NCBI GenBank assembly: GCA_017620135.1
Contig: JAFZQZ010000058.1
Span: 1 to 62,263, forward strand
Direction: 5' to 3'
DNA length: 62,263 nucleotides
Source: Bacillota bacterium
GTDB lineage: Bacteria; Bacillota; Clostridia; Lachnospirales; Bianqueaceae
Below the pieces are notes generated by a model, which worked only from the letters and a program-made list of their open reading frames with translations, did not search any database and was not told the DNA's origin. The position numbers were made by a program, and so were the translations under genes. This document shows positions 37,801 to 45,518 of the stretch, in pieces (within the stretch, counting starts at the first letter, position 1; the number at the start of each line of letters is the position of its first letter).

Positions 37801-38417
37801 CCCCATAGTTCGATACGGACCGCGTTATCATCCGCCTCGTCCTGCGCGATTGGGTAAATATCCACGATCCCGCCGCGTACAGCGAACTGTCCCGGTCCTT
37901 CCACCTGATCGTTTCGCTCGTATCCCATCAGCACCAGCTGCGGGATCAGTTCTTCCAGCGGCAGATCCTGGCCGATCCGGCGACGGATCACAAAGCTTTC
38001 CCAGATCTTTTTGGGGATCAGCCGGTCATACAGTGCTTCGACGGACAGAACCAGCGTACTGACACGTCCTTCCCTAAGCGCACGAAAGACTTTCATCCGG
38101 CTTTCTTCGATCGCCAGGCCCCGCACATCCACACTGTAAAACAGCGGATCCTTTGCCGGAAGGAAAAATGTCCCTTTGGGATCGTAAAAACGCATTTCCT
38201 CCGCGACTTCCCTGGCTTTCAGGTCGTTCGGAACGATGACGAGCAGCGGATGATGAGAGAAGTTTGCCAGTGCCTGTGAAAGATGATTCTGCACCGAATC
38301 ACCTAACCCATGGATCAGAAACGGCTTTTTATCCTTAATGTGGCTAAGTGCCGTTTCGATATAGCTCTGATGCAGGATCGGACTGTAGATCCCATGCATC
38401 CGTTCATGTTCACTCAT
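34833..38417 (-). CDS. mfd: Transcription-repair coupling factor
   Basis: Mfd removes RNA polymerase stalled at DNA damage and recruits UvrA. The 1194-residue protein has the UvrB-like N-terminal modules. The polymerase-binding domain (GDYVVHENHGVGIYQGIVQ) comes next. The RecG-like motor follows with Walker A CGDVGYGKTEIAIRAAF, Walker B VVDEEQRFGVSHKEKIK and the TRG segment near RGRVGRSTRLAYAY. Full length. It overlaps pth by 8 bases upstream and the foldase gene by 8 downstream. Confidence 0.98.
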   Translation of the reverse strand: MSEHERMHGIYSPILHQSYIETALSHIKDKKPFLIHGLGDSVQNHLSQALANFSHHPLLVIVPNDLKAREVAEEMRFYDPKGTFFLPAKDPLFYSVDVRGLAIEESRMKVFRALREGRVSTLVLSVEALYDRLIPKKIWESFVIRRRIGQDLPLEELIPQLVLMGYERNDQVEGPGQFAVRGGIVDIYPIAQDEADDNAVRIELWGDEIDSIRVLDAETQRSQQRLEYVTIFPVSEILIREDKLDEGIRKIQREMEEEEAILRSLSLEEEADRIRGMTEHFLNRISSGKMRGLESYTNLFYDETVSILDYIDPESLLVFQEPARIRERIRLLKDELSQSLEGRLRGGYLLPSQKEMFPDFDEIEEEMKAFARVFLCSLLSSTQDAFYIQDILRVNSRSVNVLSSEPRMLLEEIKANISLGYSTILLYESGLRAERAVSQLKEEEIPAYLFEDFSSDIRPGTVVCAKGSLKRGFVYPDAKFYVISMQEMAEKSKRGKSKRRRRFKSGERIENFSDLSVGDYVVHENHGVGIYQGIVQMDDENSRRDYFKILYKDGGVLYVPTTSLDILQKYVAGEDAAPKINKLGGNDWQRTKAKVKESVRKLAEDLLVLYAERQSRAGFPFGKDTVWQREFEDAFPFEETEDQIAAIEDTKRDMESHHIMDRLICGDVGYGKTEIAIRAAFKAVQDSKQVALLAPTTILAQQHYNTFVSRMKDYPVTVGLLSRFNTPKQMKETISGLRAGTVDIVIGTHRLLSKDVEFKDLGLLVVDEEQRFGVSHKEKIKAMKKDVDVLTLSATPIPRTLHMSLNGMRDMSLLEEAPQHRIPVQTYVMEDDEQMVREAVYRELGRGGQVFYLYNRVNNIEMAAHRLQELIPEARVEVAHGQMDERQLEKVMLRFVEGDIDVLVCTTIIETGLDIPNANTLIVRDADAMGLSQLYQLRGRVGRSTRLAYAYFLYRQGKVLPEAAEKRLEAIGEFTDFGSGFKIAVRDLQIRGAGNILGPEQHGHMGAVGYDLYCKLLREAMDTLRDKPPEEAFETTVYIKVDAFIPSSYISNERQKLEAYKKIAVIRGEEDYDEMFDELIDRYGDMPQSVHNLLMISYIKSLANMSGAEVIEYTKGLLSLKLRQDARIDFEKLQAYLLANKAEAKLLTGLGQTKLQVRVQDSPKDDVLLGNILKKMKEIASLRIPEEGQEEQNE

Positions 38418-38988
38418 CGGCTTTTCCTTTGGTATTGTAGATGTTCATGGTTTTTTCGATCCCGTTCGTGACAATGGAGATCGCGGCGTCGGCTGCTTCA
38501 TCGATCGTCCGGCTGATCTGTTCGATCTCTTCCTTAGAGAAGTGCGAAAGAACATAATCCGCCAGGTCCCATCCTTCCGGTTTTTCTCCCACTCCGATCC
38601 GCACCCGGGGAAAATCCTGGGAACCGATCTCGGTGATGATGCTTTTCATTCCGTTGTGCCCTCCGGCACTGCCGCTTCGCCTTACCCGGATCGTCCCGAA
38701 GGGAAGCGAGACATCATCATAGATCACGATCACGTTTTCCGGCGGGATATCAAAATAGTTCATCGTCTCCCTGACCGCCCGGCCGGAGAGATTCATATAG
38801 GTCATGGGACGGATCAGAACGACGCTCTCTCCTCCGATCTTTCCAAGGGAAACCATTGCCTGAAACTTCCCGTGTTCCATAGGGAAATGTTCTTTTTCAT
38901 GCACGCGAAAGGCCGCCTCGAAGCCGACATTATGTCTTGTCGCGGCGTACCGTCTTTCCGGGTTTCCCAATCCTGCGATTAAGTACAT
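38410..38988 (-). CDS. pth: Peptidyl-tRNA hydrolase
   Basis: Pth releases tRNA from stalled peptidyl-tRNA. The 192-residue enzyme has YLIAGLGNPERRYAATRHNVGFE with the catalytic histidine near residue 20. It also has RPMTYMNLSGRAV, IYDDVSLPFG and GGHNGMKSI. It leads the pth-mfd-foldase operon, in the usual Bacillota order, and has its own promoter facing murC. Confidence 0.97.
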   Translation of the reverse strand: MYLIAGLGNPERRYAATRHNVGFEAAFRVHEKEHFPMEHGKFQAMVSLGKIGGESVVLIRPMTYMNLSGRAVRETMNYFDIPPENVIVIYDDVSLPFGTIRVRRSGSAGGHNGMKSIITEIGSQDFPRVRIGVGEKPEGWDLADYVLSHFSKEEIEQISRTIDEAADAAISIVTNGIEKTMNIYNTKGKADE

Positions 38989-39020
38989 GGTAAACTCCCG
39001 ATATGTTTTTTTGATAGAAC

Positions 39021-39049
39021 TTTATTTTATCATGAACCTGTGATATAAT
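39021..39049 (+). promoter_or_regulatory. Promoter of murC
   Basis: A perfect extended -10, TGA-TATAAT (-10 at 39044-39049), with a poor -35 (TTTATT at 39021-39026). Both elements overlap the pth promoter on the opposite strand. Confidence 0.6.
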
Positions 39050-39052
39050 CAA
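39024..39052 (-). promoter_or_regulatory. Promoter of the pth-mfd operon
   Basis: On the minus strand TTGATT (39052-39047), a 17-base spacer and an extended TGA-TAAAAT (-10 at 39029-39024). It overlaps the murC promoter on the other strand. Confidence 0.75.
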
Positions 39053-39098
39053 TTAGTTATGCAGAACTTGTAAGGCTTTTTCAGGAGAAAAGGATCGA

Positions 39099-40472
39099 AT
39101 GAAACATATACATTTTATCGGTATCGGCGGGATCAGTATGAGCGGCATCGCCTGTGCCATGAAGGCTCTGGGATATGAAGTCACCGGCTCCGACCGTCAG
39201 ATCGGTGATACGTATCCGCTGCTGATGCAGGCAGGCATTCCCGTACGAATTCCCCAGCAGGCGGAAAACATCACCCCGGACATCGATACCATCGTTTATA
39301 CCGCGGCCATTCACGAGGACAACCCGGAACTCATCGCTGCCAGAAAAAGCGGCGCGGAAATTTTATCCCGCGCACAGATGCTCGGACGGCTGTTCGATCA
39401 TTATGATACGCCCATCGCGGTCGCCGGTTCCCACGGGAAGACCAGCACCAGCAGTATCCTGGCTCATATCTATATGGCGGCCGGACGGGATCCATCCTTC
39501 AATATAGGAGGCATCCTTCATAATACCGGCACGAATTTCCGGATCGGCCAGGGCGATCCCATGATCATCGAAGCATGTGAATACACTGACAGTTTCCTTC
39601 ATTTCCATGCCAAATACAATATCATCACCAATATCGAACCGGAGCATCTGGACTATTTCAAGACCTTTGAGAACGAGCAGCATTCCTTCCAGAAATTCGT
39701 GGACGGAATGAAAGAAGGCGGCGCTCTGGTCACGTCCCCTGAGCTTGCTCCTCTGTTCTCTTCCCTCGTCAAAGATAAGGATATCCGGATCGTCACCGCC
39801 TCTCTGGATGAGCCCGCGGACTTTACCGTATCTGATCTGATCCATCATGAGACCGGCCTTGGCTATTCGTTTCATCTGATCGAACGTGGAAAAGATCTTG
39901 GTCAGCTGGATCTGTATCTGCCCGGCATGCATATGGTATACGACGCGCTTCTCGCGGCGGCGCTGTCCGTTTCGGAAGGCATTTCGTTCGATGCTGTTCG
40001 AGAGGGGATCGCTTCCTATCAAAGTACGAAGAAACGTTTCGAATATCTGGGCGATTACCACGGCGCGAAGGTGATCGACGACTACGCTCACCATCCCACA
40101 GAGATCAAAGCCCAGCTGAAAGCCGCACGTGAAGTACCTTTCAGGGAACTTTACGTGGTTTTCCAGCCCCACACCTACAGTCGAACGATCAATTTCTTTA
40201 ATGACTTCGTCGACGCTCTCTCCTTAGCGGATCACGTGATTTTATGCGATATTTACGCGGCTCGCGAGGTCGATACCGGAGAAGTCTCCTCCGCGATGCT
40301 GGCGGAAGCCCTTCGTCAGAAAGGTGTGGATGCTGTTCATATTCCGGTGTTCGAAGAGATCGAAAAATTTTTAGAAAAAAAGATTTCAACAGGCGACATG
40401 TTGATTACTATGGGAGCGGGAAATGCTGTAAAAATCGCCGCTGACCTCCTGTCTTCCCTGGAAGAAGGATAA
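39099..40472 (+). CDS. murC: UDP-N-acetylmuramate-L-alanine ligase
   Basis: MurC adds L-alanine to UDP-MurNAc in peptidoglycan synthesis. The 457-residue enzyme has the N-terminal HFIGIGGISMSGIACAMKALGYEVTGSD. The ATP site is VAGSHGKTSTSSILAHI (around 107-120). IEACEYTDSFLHF, NIEPEHLDYF and DDYAHHPTEIKA follow. A strong AGGAGAAAAGGA precedes the ATG. Its stop codon directly abuts the first DnaA box. Confidence 0.97.
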   Translation: MKHIHFIGIGGISMSGIACAMKALGYEVTGSDRQIGDTYPLLMQAGIPVRIPQQAENITPDIDTIVYTAAIHEDNPELIAARKSGAEILSRAQMLGRLFDHYDTPIAVAGSHGKTSTSSILAHIYMAAGRDPSFNIGGILHNTGTNFRIGQGDPMIIEACEYTDSFLHFHAKYNIITNIEPEHLDYFKTFENEQHSFQKFVDGMKEGGALVTSPELAPLFSSLVKDKDIRIVTASLDEPADFTVSDLIHHETGLGYSFHLIERGKDLGQLDLYLPGMHMVYDALLAAALSVSEGISFDAVREGIASYQSTKKRFEYLGDYHGAKVIDDYAHHPTEIKAQLKAAREVPFRELYVVFQPHTYSRTINFFNDFVDALSLADHVILCDIYAAREVDTGEVSSAMLAEALRQKGVDAVHIPVFEEIEKFLEKKISTGDMLITMGAGNAVKIAADLLSSLEEG

Positions 40473-40627
40473 TTATCCACATTATCCACAACCGTTCGCT
40501 TTCAAACACTTGTTCACATGTTGGGGATAGATTTTCCGGTTTTGTGGAAAACCATGAACAAAAACAGTTGTTTTTAAGCGTTTTCTGTGTTCGTTTCGCG
40601 GGTTATCCACAAAAAAGTGGATAACCC
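40473..40627. promoter_or_regulatory. DnaA-box cluster upstream of dnaD
   Basis: Three perfect TTATCCACA boxes are at 40473-40481, 40482-40490 (back to back) and 40603-40611. Near-consensus boxes are TTGTTCACA at 40510-40518, TGTGGAAAA (reverse) at 40543-40551 and AGTGGATAA (reverse) at 40616-40624. The right pair forms a perfect 11-bp inverted repeat (GGGTTATCCAC / GTGGATAACCC, 40600-40627) that could also serve as the murC terminator. The stretch is gene-free and lies just upstream of the dnaD promoter. Confidence 0.85.
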
Positions 40628-40666
40628 TTTGTTCTTCTTCCGTTTTCTTTGGGAATTGCGGCCCTC

Positions 40667-40695
40667 TTCACAAACCAGTTTGAATGTGCTATATT
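40667..40695 (+). promoter_or_regulatory. Promoter of dnaD-dnaI
   Basis: TTCACA (40667-40672), a 17-base spacer and an extended TGC-TATATT (-10 at 40690-40695) precede dnaD by about 65 bases. The nearest DnaA box ends 42 bases upstream of the -35. Confidence 0.7.
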
Positions 40696-40762
40696 TGAAT
40701 CGTCGAAGGAAGAACCTTCGGCTTATAGAGAGATAAATAGAGATAAAACAAGGAAAAACGCC

Positions 40763-41827
40763 ATGCCTGCCTTATTTTTTAACCAGGATCAGTATGATTT
40801 TCAAATACCTGTGTCTGATCAGTTCATTCTTCATGATATGCCGGAAGCCAACGGCAATTATGTGAAAGTATATCTGTACGTTTTTCGGTCTTTCTACCGT
40901 AATATACCTGATTTCTCCACTGCCAAGGCAGCGGAAATGCTTCATATGTTAGAATCTGACGTTCTCCAGGCTCTTACCTACTGGCAAAAGCAGGGTGTTC
41001 TTACGCTGCGCCAGGATGGGGAGCAGCTCTGGATCTCTTTTGGCGCGCAAAAACCTATGCCGCCCAAAGGGACGCATATCTCCGAGGATCGTGTACAGAC
41101 GCCGCCCGAGGCCAAGGTCATCCGCGTCGAGCGTAAGCCTGTCTACTCTCCGGAGGAGATCGAGATCTATTCCAGAAACCCCACGACCAAACGGCTTTTC
41201 AGAAGCGCGGAGAATCTTCTCGGTCAGCCGCTCGGGCCGTCGGATATGATGATCCTCTTCGGCTTTCTGGACTATTATCGTCTGGATGTGGATGTGATCC
41301 TTTTCCTGATCCAGACCTGTATCGAGTCCGGCAACCGCTCGTTCCGGTATATGGAAAAAGTCGCGGAAGACTGGTCCGACCATCAGATCGACTCGGTCGA
41401 AGCCGCTGAAAAGTACATGCTTCGTTTCAAACTGTATCTTCCTGTATTCAAGGCACTTGGGATGAACTATCATACACCGAACGATACTGAGCAGGAATAC
41501 TTCGACCGCTGGATCTACCAGTACGGTTTCTCTCTGGATATTATTCTGGAAGCTGCCCGCCGCACTTTCCAGAAAACCGGAAAAGCGAGTTTCAAATACA
41601 TGGAAGGGATCCTGAATCCCTGGTATCAGCAAAACGTTAAGACGCTGTCCGATATTGCCGCGCTCGACTCCGCTTTTCGTGAGACGAAAGTTTCCTCCGG
41701 CGTGAATCAGGGAGTATCCTCCCAGAATCGCAAGGGTTCCTATTTTACCTCTTCCACTACTCCTTACTATGACTATGCGACCTATGAAAAGCTGGCAAAA
41801 CCGGCTCCTGAAGAAAGCGAAGATTGA
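40763..41827 (+). CDS. DnaD-like replication initiation / primosome protein
   Basis: A 354-residue DnaD/DnaB-type protein that helps load the replicative helicase in Bacillota. The N-terminal winged-helix part is about residues 15-110 (VKVYLYVFRSFYRNIPDFSTAKAAEML). It is followed by one DnaD domain near 130-190 and a second near 235-290, the latter with the YxxGF-like ILNPWYQQNVKT end. I start at the ATG at 40763, with AAGGA eight bases upstream; the open frame extends upstream to 40649 but crosses the promoter. dnaI follows at once, the usual pair. Confidence 0.88.
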   Translation: MPALFFNQDQYDFQIPVSDQFILHDMPEANGNYVKVYLYVFRSFYRNIPDFSTAKAAEMLHMLESDVLQALTYWQKQGVLTLRQDGEQLWISFGAQKPMPPKGTHISEDRVQTPPEAKVIRVERKPVYSPEEIEIYSRNPTTKRLFRSAENLLGQPLGPSDMMILFGFLDYYRLDVDVILFLIQTCIESGNRSFRYMEKVAEDWSDHQIDSVEAAEKYMLRFKLYLPVFKALGMNYHTPNDTEQEYFDRWIYQYGFSLDIILEAARRTFQKTGKASFKYMEGILNPWYQQNVKTLSDIAALDSAFRETKVSSGVNQGVSSQNRKGSYFTSSTTPYYDYATYEKLAKPAPEESED

Positions 41828-41829
41828 TT

Positions 41830-42822
41830 ATGTCTATTCCGATTCAACCGAAGATCTGGCATGAATACGACGAAAAGAGGCGGCAGGCCGAGTCTGACGC
41901 CGCTTTTCGCCGTATGGAGGTATATCAGAAGATCCCGCGTATCCGCGAGATCGATCAGGCACTGGAACAGACCGGCATCAGCGCTGTACGGGCTTATCTT
42001 CAGTCTCCTGAAAAAAGCAAGGAAGAACTGCTTCTTGAGCTCAAAGAGAACAATCAGAAACTGAGAAAAGAAAAAAAAGAGCTTCTGCTGGAAGCTCAGA
42101 TCCCTGAAAACTACGCGGACCCCATATACCAGTGTCCTTACTGCAAGGATACCGGTTTTGTCGATGGAAAAAGGTGCCGCTGTCTTGTACAGCGGCTCAT
42201 TGATGATGCCTACGAAGCTTCCGGCATCCGGGAAGAGTTGATGAGAAACAACTTTCAGACCTTTAATATTGGTCTCTTCTCCCGCAATGTCCTGGAAGGA
42301 CAGAAAGTATCTCCACGCAAGAATATGGCCAACGTTTCCAAGATGGCCTATGCTTTTGCCGAGCAGTTCCCGAACAACAAACCGCACAGTATGATCTTCT
42401 ACGGAGGTCCGGGCACAGGCAAGACGTTCCTCTGTGACTGTGTCGCCAAGATGATCCTCGATCGCGGGTTCACGGTCCTCTATCTCACGGCCAATCAGCT
42501 TTGCTCCGCGATGGAAGAATACCGTTTTCACCGTAATGCCGAGATGCAGGACAAGGCGCAGCTGATCCACGATCAGATCGGTGAGGTCGATCTGTTGATC
42601 ATCGATGATCTCGGCTCCGAGTATCTCAACCAGGTGACCGCCGCGGATCTGTTTGAGTGCTTCAACCAGCGGATCCTGAAAAACAAAGCCACTCTCGTCT
42701 CCACCAATCTGGAGCCGGAGCGGCTTCGCAGTCTCTATATGGACCGTTTATACTCTCGTTTTAAAGGTTACTACCAGTTCGTTCCTTTCTTCGGACCTGA
42801 CCTTCGCACTATTGGACGATAG
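41830..42822 (+). CDS. dnaI: Helicase loader DnaI/DnaC-like ATPase
   Basis: An AAA+ ATPase that loads the replicative helicase. About 90 residues of helix come first. A zinc site follows with C102, C105, C116 and C118 (QCPYCKDTG and RCRC). Walker A GGPGTGKTF is at 192-200, Walker B is LLIIDDLGSEY and sensor 1 lies in TLVSTNLEPE. The 330-residue length is typical for DnaI. Start could be TTG at 41824 overlapping the dnaD stop; I prefer the ATG at 41830. The 3' end overlaps the convergent membrane-protein gene by 14 bases. Confidence 0.93.
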   Translation: MSIPIQPKIWHEYDEKRRQAESDAAFRRMEVYQKIPRIREIDQALEQTGISAVRAYLQSPEKSKEELLLELKENNQKLRKEKKELLLEAQIPENYADPIYQCPYCKDTGFVDGKRCRCLVQRLIDDAYEASGIREELMRNNFQTFNIGLFSRNVLEGQKVSPRKNMANVSKMAYAFAEQFPNNKPHSMIFYGGPGTGKTFLCDCVAKMILDRGFTVLYLTANQLCSAMEEYRFHRNAEMQDKAQLIHDQIGEVDLLIIDDLGSEYLNQVTAADLFECFNQRILKNKATLVSTNLEPERLRSLYMDRLYSRFKGYYQFVPFFGPDLRTIGR

Positions 42823-43330
42823 TGTTTCTGGGCTGATAACGCTTGATCGCCTTCAGGAGTTCTTCGTTCGGTTCAAAAATCAGTTTGCAGGTCTGATTTC
42901 CTATCTCTCCCAGAAGCACATAACAGTCTTCCGGATGCAGTCCGGAATCCGCACTGATGACTTTCTGATACCGGCCCTCGATGAGGGCTTTATTTTTTTC
43001 GTCATCCACCGGAGCGATCAGCCTGGCCTTTTTAACGTCGAACGTCGCTACATGCCTGCGGCCGGACCGGTTGAAGATCACATCGATATCCAGATTGCCA
43101 TCCGTAAAGATGTATTCATATTCACGGTAAACACGCCGCCACAGGATCCAGACCACGAGCGCCATGGCTACCAGCAGGACCGGCCCGATCAGGTAACCGA
43201 CAGAGACAGAAAGGGCATACGGGAAAACGGCAATGACCACAGCGCTGACGACGATCAGGATCCGTTTGATCAGGACTTCCTTGTCCGTTCCACGACGGAC
43301 CATCTGTTCCAGGAATAATTCTTCCTGCAT
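42809..43330 (-). CDS. Small two-segment membrane protein, unknown (DUF6106-like)
   Basis: I do not know its function. The 173-residue protein has two adjacent hydrophobic segments (about 24-43 and 45-65) and a C-terminal soluble domain with YEYIFTDGNLDIDVIFNRSGR, KKARLIAPVDDE and LIFEPNEELLKAIKRYQPR. This pattern resembles a conserved PH-like membrane protein family of Lachnospiraceae (I recall DUF6106), an assignment I cannot test here. It overlaps dnaI tail to tail by 14 bases and its start lies 3 bases after nth ends. Confidence 0.7.
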   Translation of the reverse strand: MQEELFLEQMVRRGTDKEVLIKRILIVVSAVVIAVFPYALSVSVGYLIGPVLLVAMALVVWILWRRVYREYEYIFTDGNLDIDVIFNRSGRRHVATFDVKKARLIAPVDDEKNKALIEGRYQKVISADSGLHPEDCYVLLGEIGNQTCKLIFEPNEELLKAIKRYQPRNTIVQ

Positions 43331-43333
43331 CTT

Positions 43334-43963
43334 CTATTCCCTCCCGGAGTAAAATTGACATAGATCTTTGACAGGGCAGGCTTCACACATGGGTTTTCTG
43401 GCGTTGCAGCAATATCTCCCATGAAAGATCAGCAGATGATGAGCCCTTGACCAGTATGCCTCATCGATGTTTTCCATGAGCTGTTTTTCTGTTTCGGCCA
43501 CATCTTTGGCCTGCGCGAGGCCCAGCCGGTTTGCCACCCGGAAAACATGGGTGTCGACCGCGATCGCCGGTATATCGAAAGCGTTGGACATGACGACATT
43601 GGCTGTCTTTCTTCCGACGCCTGGAAGCTTGGTCAGTTCTCCCATCGTGCGCGGGACCTCACCGCCAAAGTCTTCTCTGATCATCCGCCACATCAGGTAC
43701 AGATGATCGGCTTTCGAATTAAAGAATCCGATGGACCGGATATAGCCGATGATGTCCTCCCGGCTCATCTCCAGCATGGAATCCAGGTCCGGATGATCTT
43801 TGAACATTTTCTCGGTCACTTTATTGACCTGTTTGTCTGTCGTCTGTGCCGAGAGCACCGTGGCTGTCAGAAGCTGAAGCGGTGTAAAGAAATTCAGTTC
43901 ACAATGAGCATCCGGATATGTTTTCTCCAGAAGTTCCAGTATCTCTTTCGTATTTTCTGTCAC
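43334..43963 (-). CDS. nth: Endonuclease III
   Basis: A base-excision repair glycosylase/AP lyase for oxidised pyrimidines. The 209-residue protein has the catalytic lysine in VLSAQTTDKQVNKVTE. The helix-hairpin-helix is LTKLPGVGRKTANVVMSNAF and the catalytic aspartate is in VDTHVFRVANRLG. The four iron-sulfur cysteines are in YCCNARKPMCEACPVKDLC. The true start is GTG at 43963, with AGGAGGA upstream, overlapping the protease stop as GTGA. The longer open frame is not used. Confidence 0.95.
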   Translation of the reverse strand: MTENTKEILELLEKTYPDAHCELNFFTPLQLLTATVLSAQTTDKQVNKVTEKMFKDHPDLDSMLEMSREDIIGYIRSIGFFNSKADHLYLMWRMIREDFGGEVPRTMGELTKLPGVGRKTANVVMSNAFDIPAIAVDTHVFRVANRLGLAQAKDVAETEKQLMENIDEAYWSRAHHLLIFHGRYCCNARKPMCEACPVKDLCQFYSGRE

Positions 43964-45423
43964 GGGGTATCCTCCTGTCCCCCACTGTACGGATGACCCA
44001 GAAGTTCCATCGCCTTCTGCAGCTGTGTATCTCTGGAGATATCCGGTACCTGTTCCAGGCCTCTTAATGTATTGAGTGTTTCGTTTTCCGGCAGTTCCAC
44101 GACATAGTCCGGTTCGATCCCTTCTCCGTGGATACACCGGTCATCCGGCAGATAGTAACGGTCCGTGGTCACTTTCAGCGCTGACATATCGTAGAATGGA
44201 ACGGTCGTCTGAACGATCCCTTTACCGAAAGTCTTCGTACCTACCAGTACACCGGCTCCTCTCGCCTGGATCGCGCCGGAAAGAAGTTCCGAAGCGCTGG
44301 CGGAATTACCGTTGACCAGTACGACCAGCGGATAATCAAAATCTCCGATATCATCCGTCGAATAGTAGCTCTCCCTGTTGCCGTCCTTATCTTCCATGTA
44401 CATGACCAGACCTTCGGGCAGCAGTTCATCCGCGATCGCGGTCACAACGTCTACCCGTCCGCCGGGATTATCACGAAGATCCAGGATCAGCGCGGTCATA
44501 CCCTGGGCTTTCAGATCCTCCAGAGCCTCTTTGAACTGACTTGTCGTCGTGCCTTCGAATCCCGATAACGCGATATATCCGACATTTCCTTCGAGCATGC
44601 CGCTGCGGCAGGTGATCGTCGCAAGTCGTTTTCTTTCGATCGTAACGGTATGGGTTTGTTCGTCCCGGAGAAAAGTGACATCCACCTTTGTTCCCTCGTC
44701 TCCACGGATATGGGATACGATCTCATCCAGTGTCAGACCCTCAAAGTCCGCGCCATCCGCGCCAATAATGATATCGCCCACCTGAATGCCGGCCGTAAAC
44801 GCACCGCCGCTGGGATTCACATCCTCAACATGCGCGCCTCTTCCTTCTTCATCCAGGCTGACGGTCACACCGATGCCTACATAGCTTCCTGTCGAACTTT
44901 CAATAAAAGAGGCATATTCTTCCTGATTATAATACGCGGCGTATTTATCGCCCAGTGAATTTACGATCCCATGGTAGGCCCCGTCCAGAAGGACATCGGT
45001 CTCTACATAATCATAGTATCGCTCGTCGATCCCACGGACCAGCAGGTCGACTTTATTGAGCAGCAGGTACGCTTCTTCTTCTGTAAGACCGCCGTCTTTG
45101 CGGGCGATCTGTTCCAGTTCGTCTCCTCTTTTTACCAGACTGTTGGCCAGCAGGACGATCGCCATGATAAACAGGCCGATCGCAAGGCCCAGGAAGAACA
45201 TCCCGATCCCGCGCTTTTTCGGCTGTTTTGTTACCGGAGGCGGATAATAACCGGGCTGATAGGAAAACTGCTGCGCAAAAGGCTGCTGCGCCGGCTGAGA
45301 CTGATATGGCGCCTGGCCCTGAGGCTGGGACTGATATGGAATCTGTCCCTGAGGCTGGGATTGATATGACGTTTGCGCTTGTGTCTGAAACTGATTGTTC
45401 TGGGGATTTGGAATCTGACTCAT
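43960..45423 (-). CDS. S41 family carboxy-terminal processing protease (Ctp)
   Basis: A membrane-anchored serine protease of the CtpA/CtpB type. A cytoplasmic Gln/Pro/Tyr-rich N-terminus (about 1-70) holds three ten-residue repeats of the PYQSQPQGQA kind. A membrane segment (about 76-97) follows. The PDZ domain lies at about 180-260 and the protease domain has the catalytic Ser in VNGNSASASELLSG and Lys in GTKTFGKGIVQT. The start is the ATG at 45423, with CGGAG upstream, giving 487 residues. Overlaps nth by GTGA. The repeat-rich cytoplasmic head is unusual for this family. Confidence 0.93.
   Translation of the reverse strand: MSQIPNPQNNQFQTQAQTSYQSQPQGQIPYQSQPQGQAPYQSQPAQQPFAQQFSYQPGYYPPPVTKQPKKRGIGMFFLGLAIGLFIMAIVLLANSLVKRGDELEQIARKDGGLTEEEAYLLLNKVDLLVRGIDERYYDYVETDVLLDGAYHGIVNSLGDKYAAYYNQEEYASFIESSTGSYVGIGVTVSLDEEGRGAHVEDVNPSGGAFTAGIQVGDIIIGADGADFEGLTLDEIVSHIRGDEGTKVDVTFLRDEQTHTVTIERKRLATITCRSGMLEGNVGYIALSGFEGTTTSQFKEALEDLKAQGMTALILDLRDNPGGRVDVVTAIADELLPEGLVMYMEDKDGNRESYYSTDDIGDFDYPLVVLVNGNSASASELLSGAIQARGAGVLVGTKTFGKGIVQTTVPFYDMSALKVTTDRYYLPDDRCIHGEGIEPDYVVELPENETLNTLRGLEQVPDISRDTQLQKAMELLGHPYSGGQEDTP
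45285..45370 (-). repeat. 30-bp repeats in the protease gene
   Basis: Three imperfect 30-base units encode ten-residue Tyr/Gln/Ser/Pro repeats in the N-terminal cytoplasmic part of the Ctp protease. Boundaries are approximate. Confidence 0.75.
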
Positions 45424-45473
45424 TCTATATTTGCTCCGTTCATGATCTTTTTCTACAGCATAATAACAGAGAT

Positions 45474-45502
45474 ATTTTATCATATTACCACATCTTGGTA
45501 AA
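45474..45502 (-). promoter_or_regulatory. Promoter of the protease-nth operon
   Basis: On the minus strand TTTACC (45502-45497), a 17-base spacer and extended TGA-TAAAAT (-10 at 45479-45474) lie about 50 bases before the protease ATG. Confidence 0.65.
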
Positions 45503-45518
45503 CTTTTTGTGAATAATT

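Noticed and set aside
40473..40627. Main chromosomal origin
   Set aside because: Considered because of the DnaA boxes and the strand switch at 39 kb. dnaA and dnaN are absent, no clear AT-rich unwinding tract or DnaA-trio follows, and genes to the right do not switch strand consistently. Kept as a regulatory region with the origin question open.
40600..40627. Simple murC terminator only
   Set aside because: The inverted repeat could terminate murC, but both arms are DnaA-box sequences and the T run after it is interrupted, so I did not call it only a terminator.
43964..44137. Extended N-terminus of endonuclease III
   Set aside because: It lies inside the protease gene in another frame. GTG at 43963 with AGGAGGA gives the normal family length.
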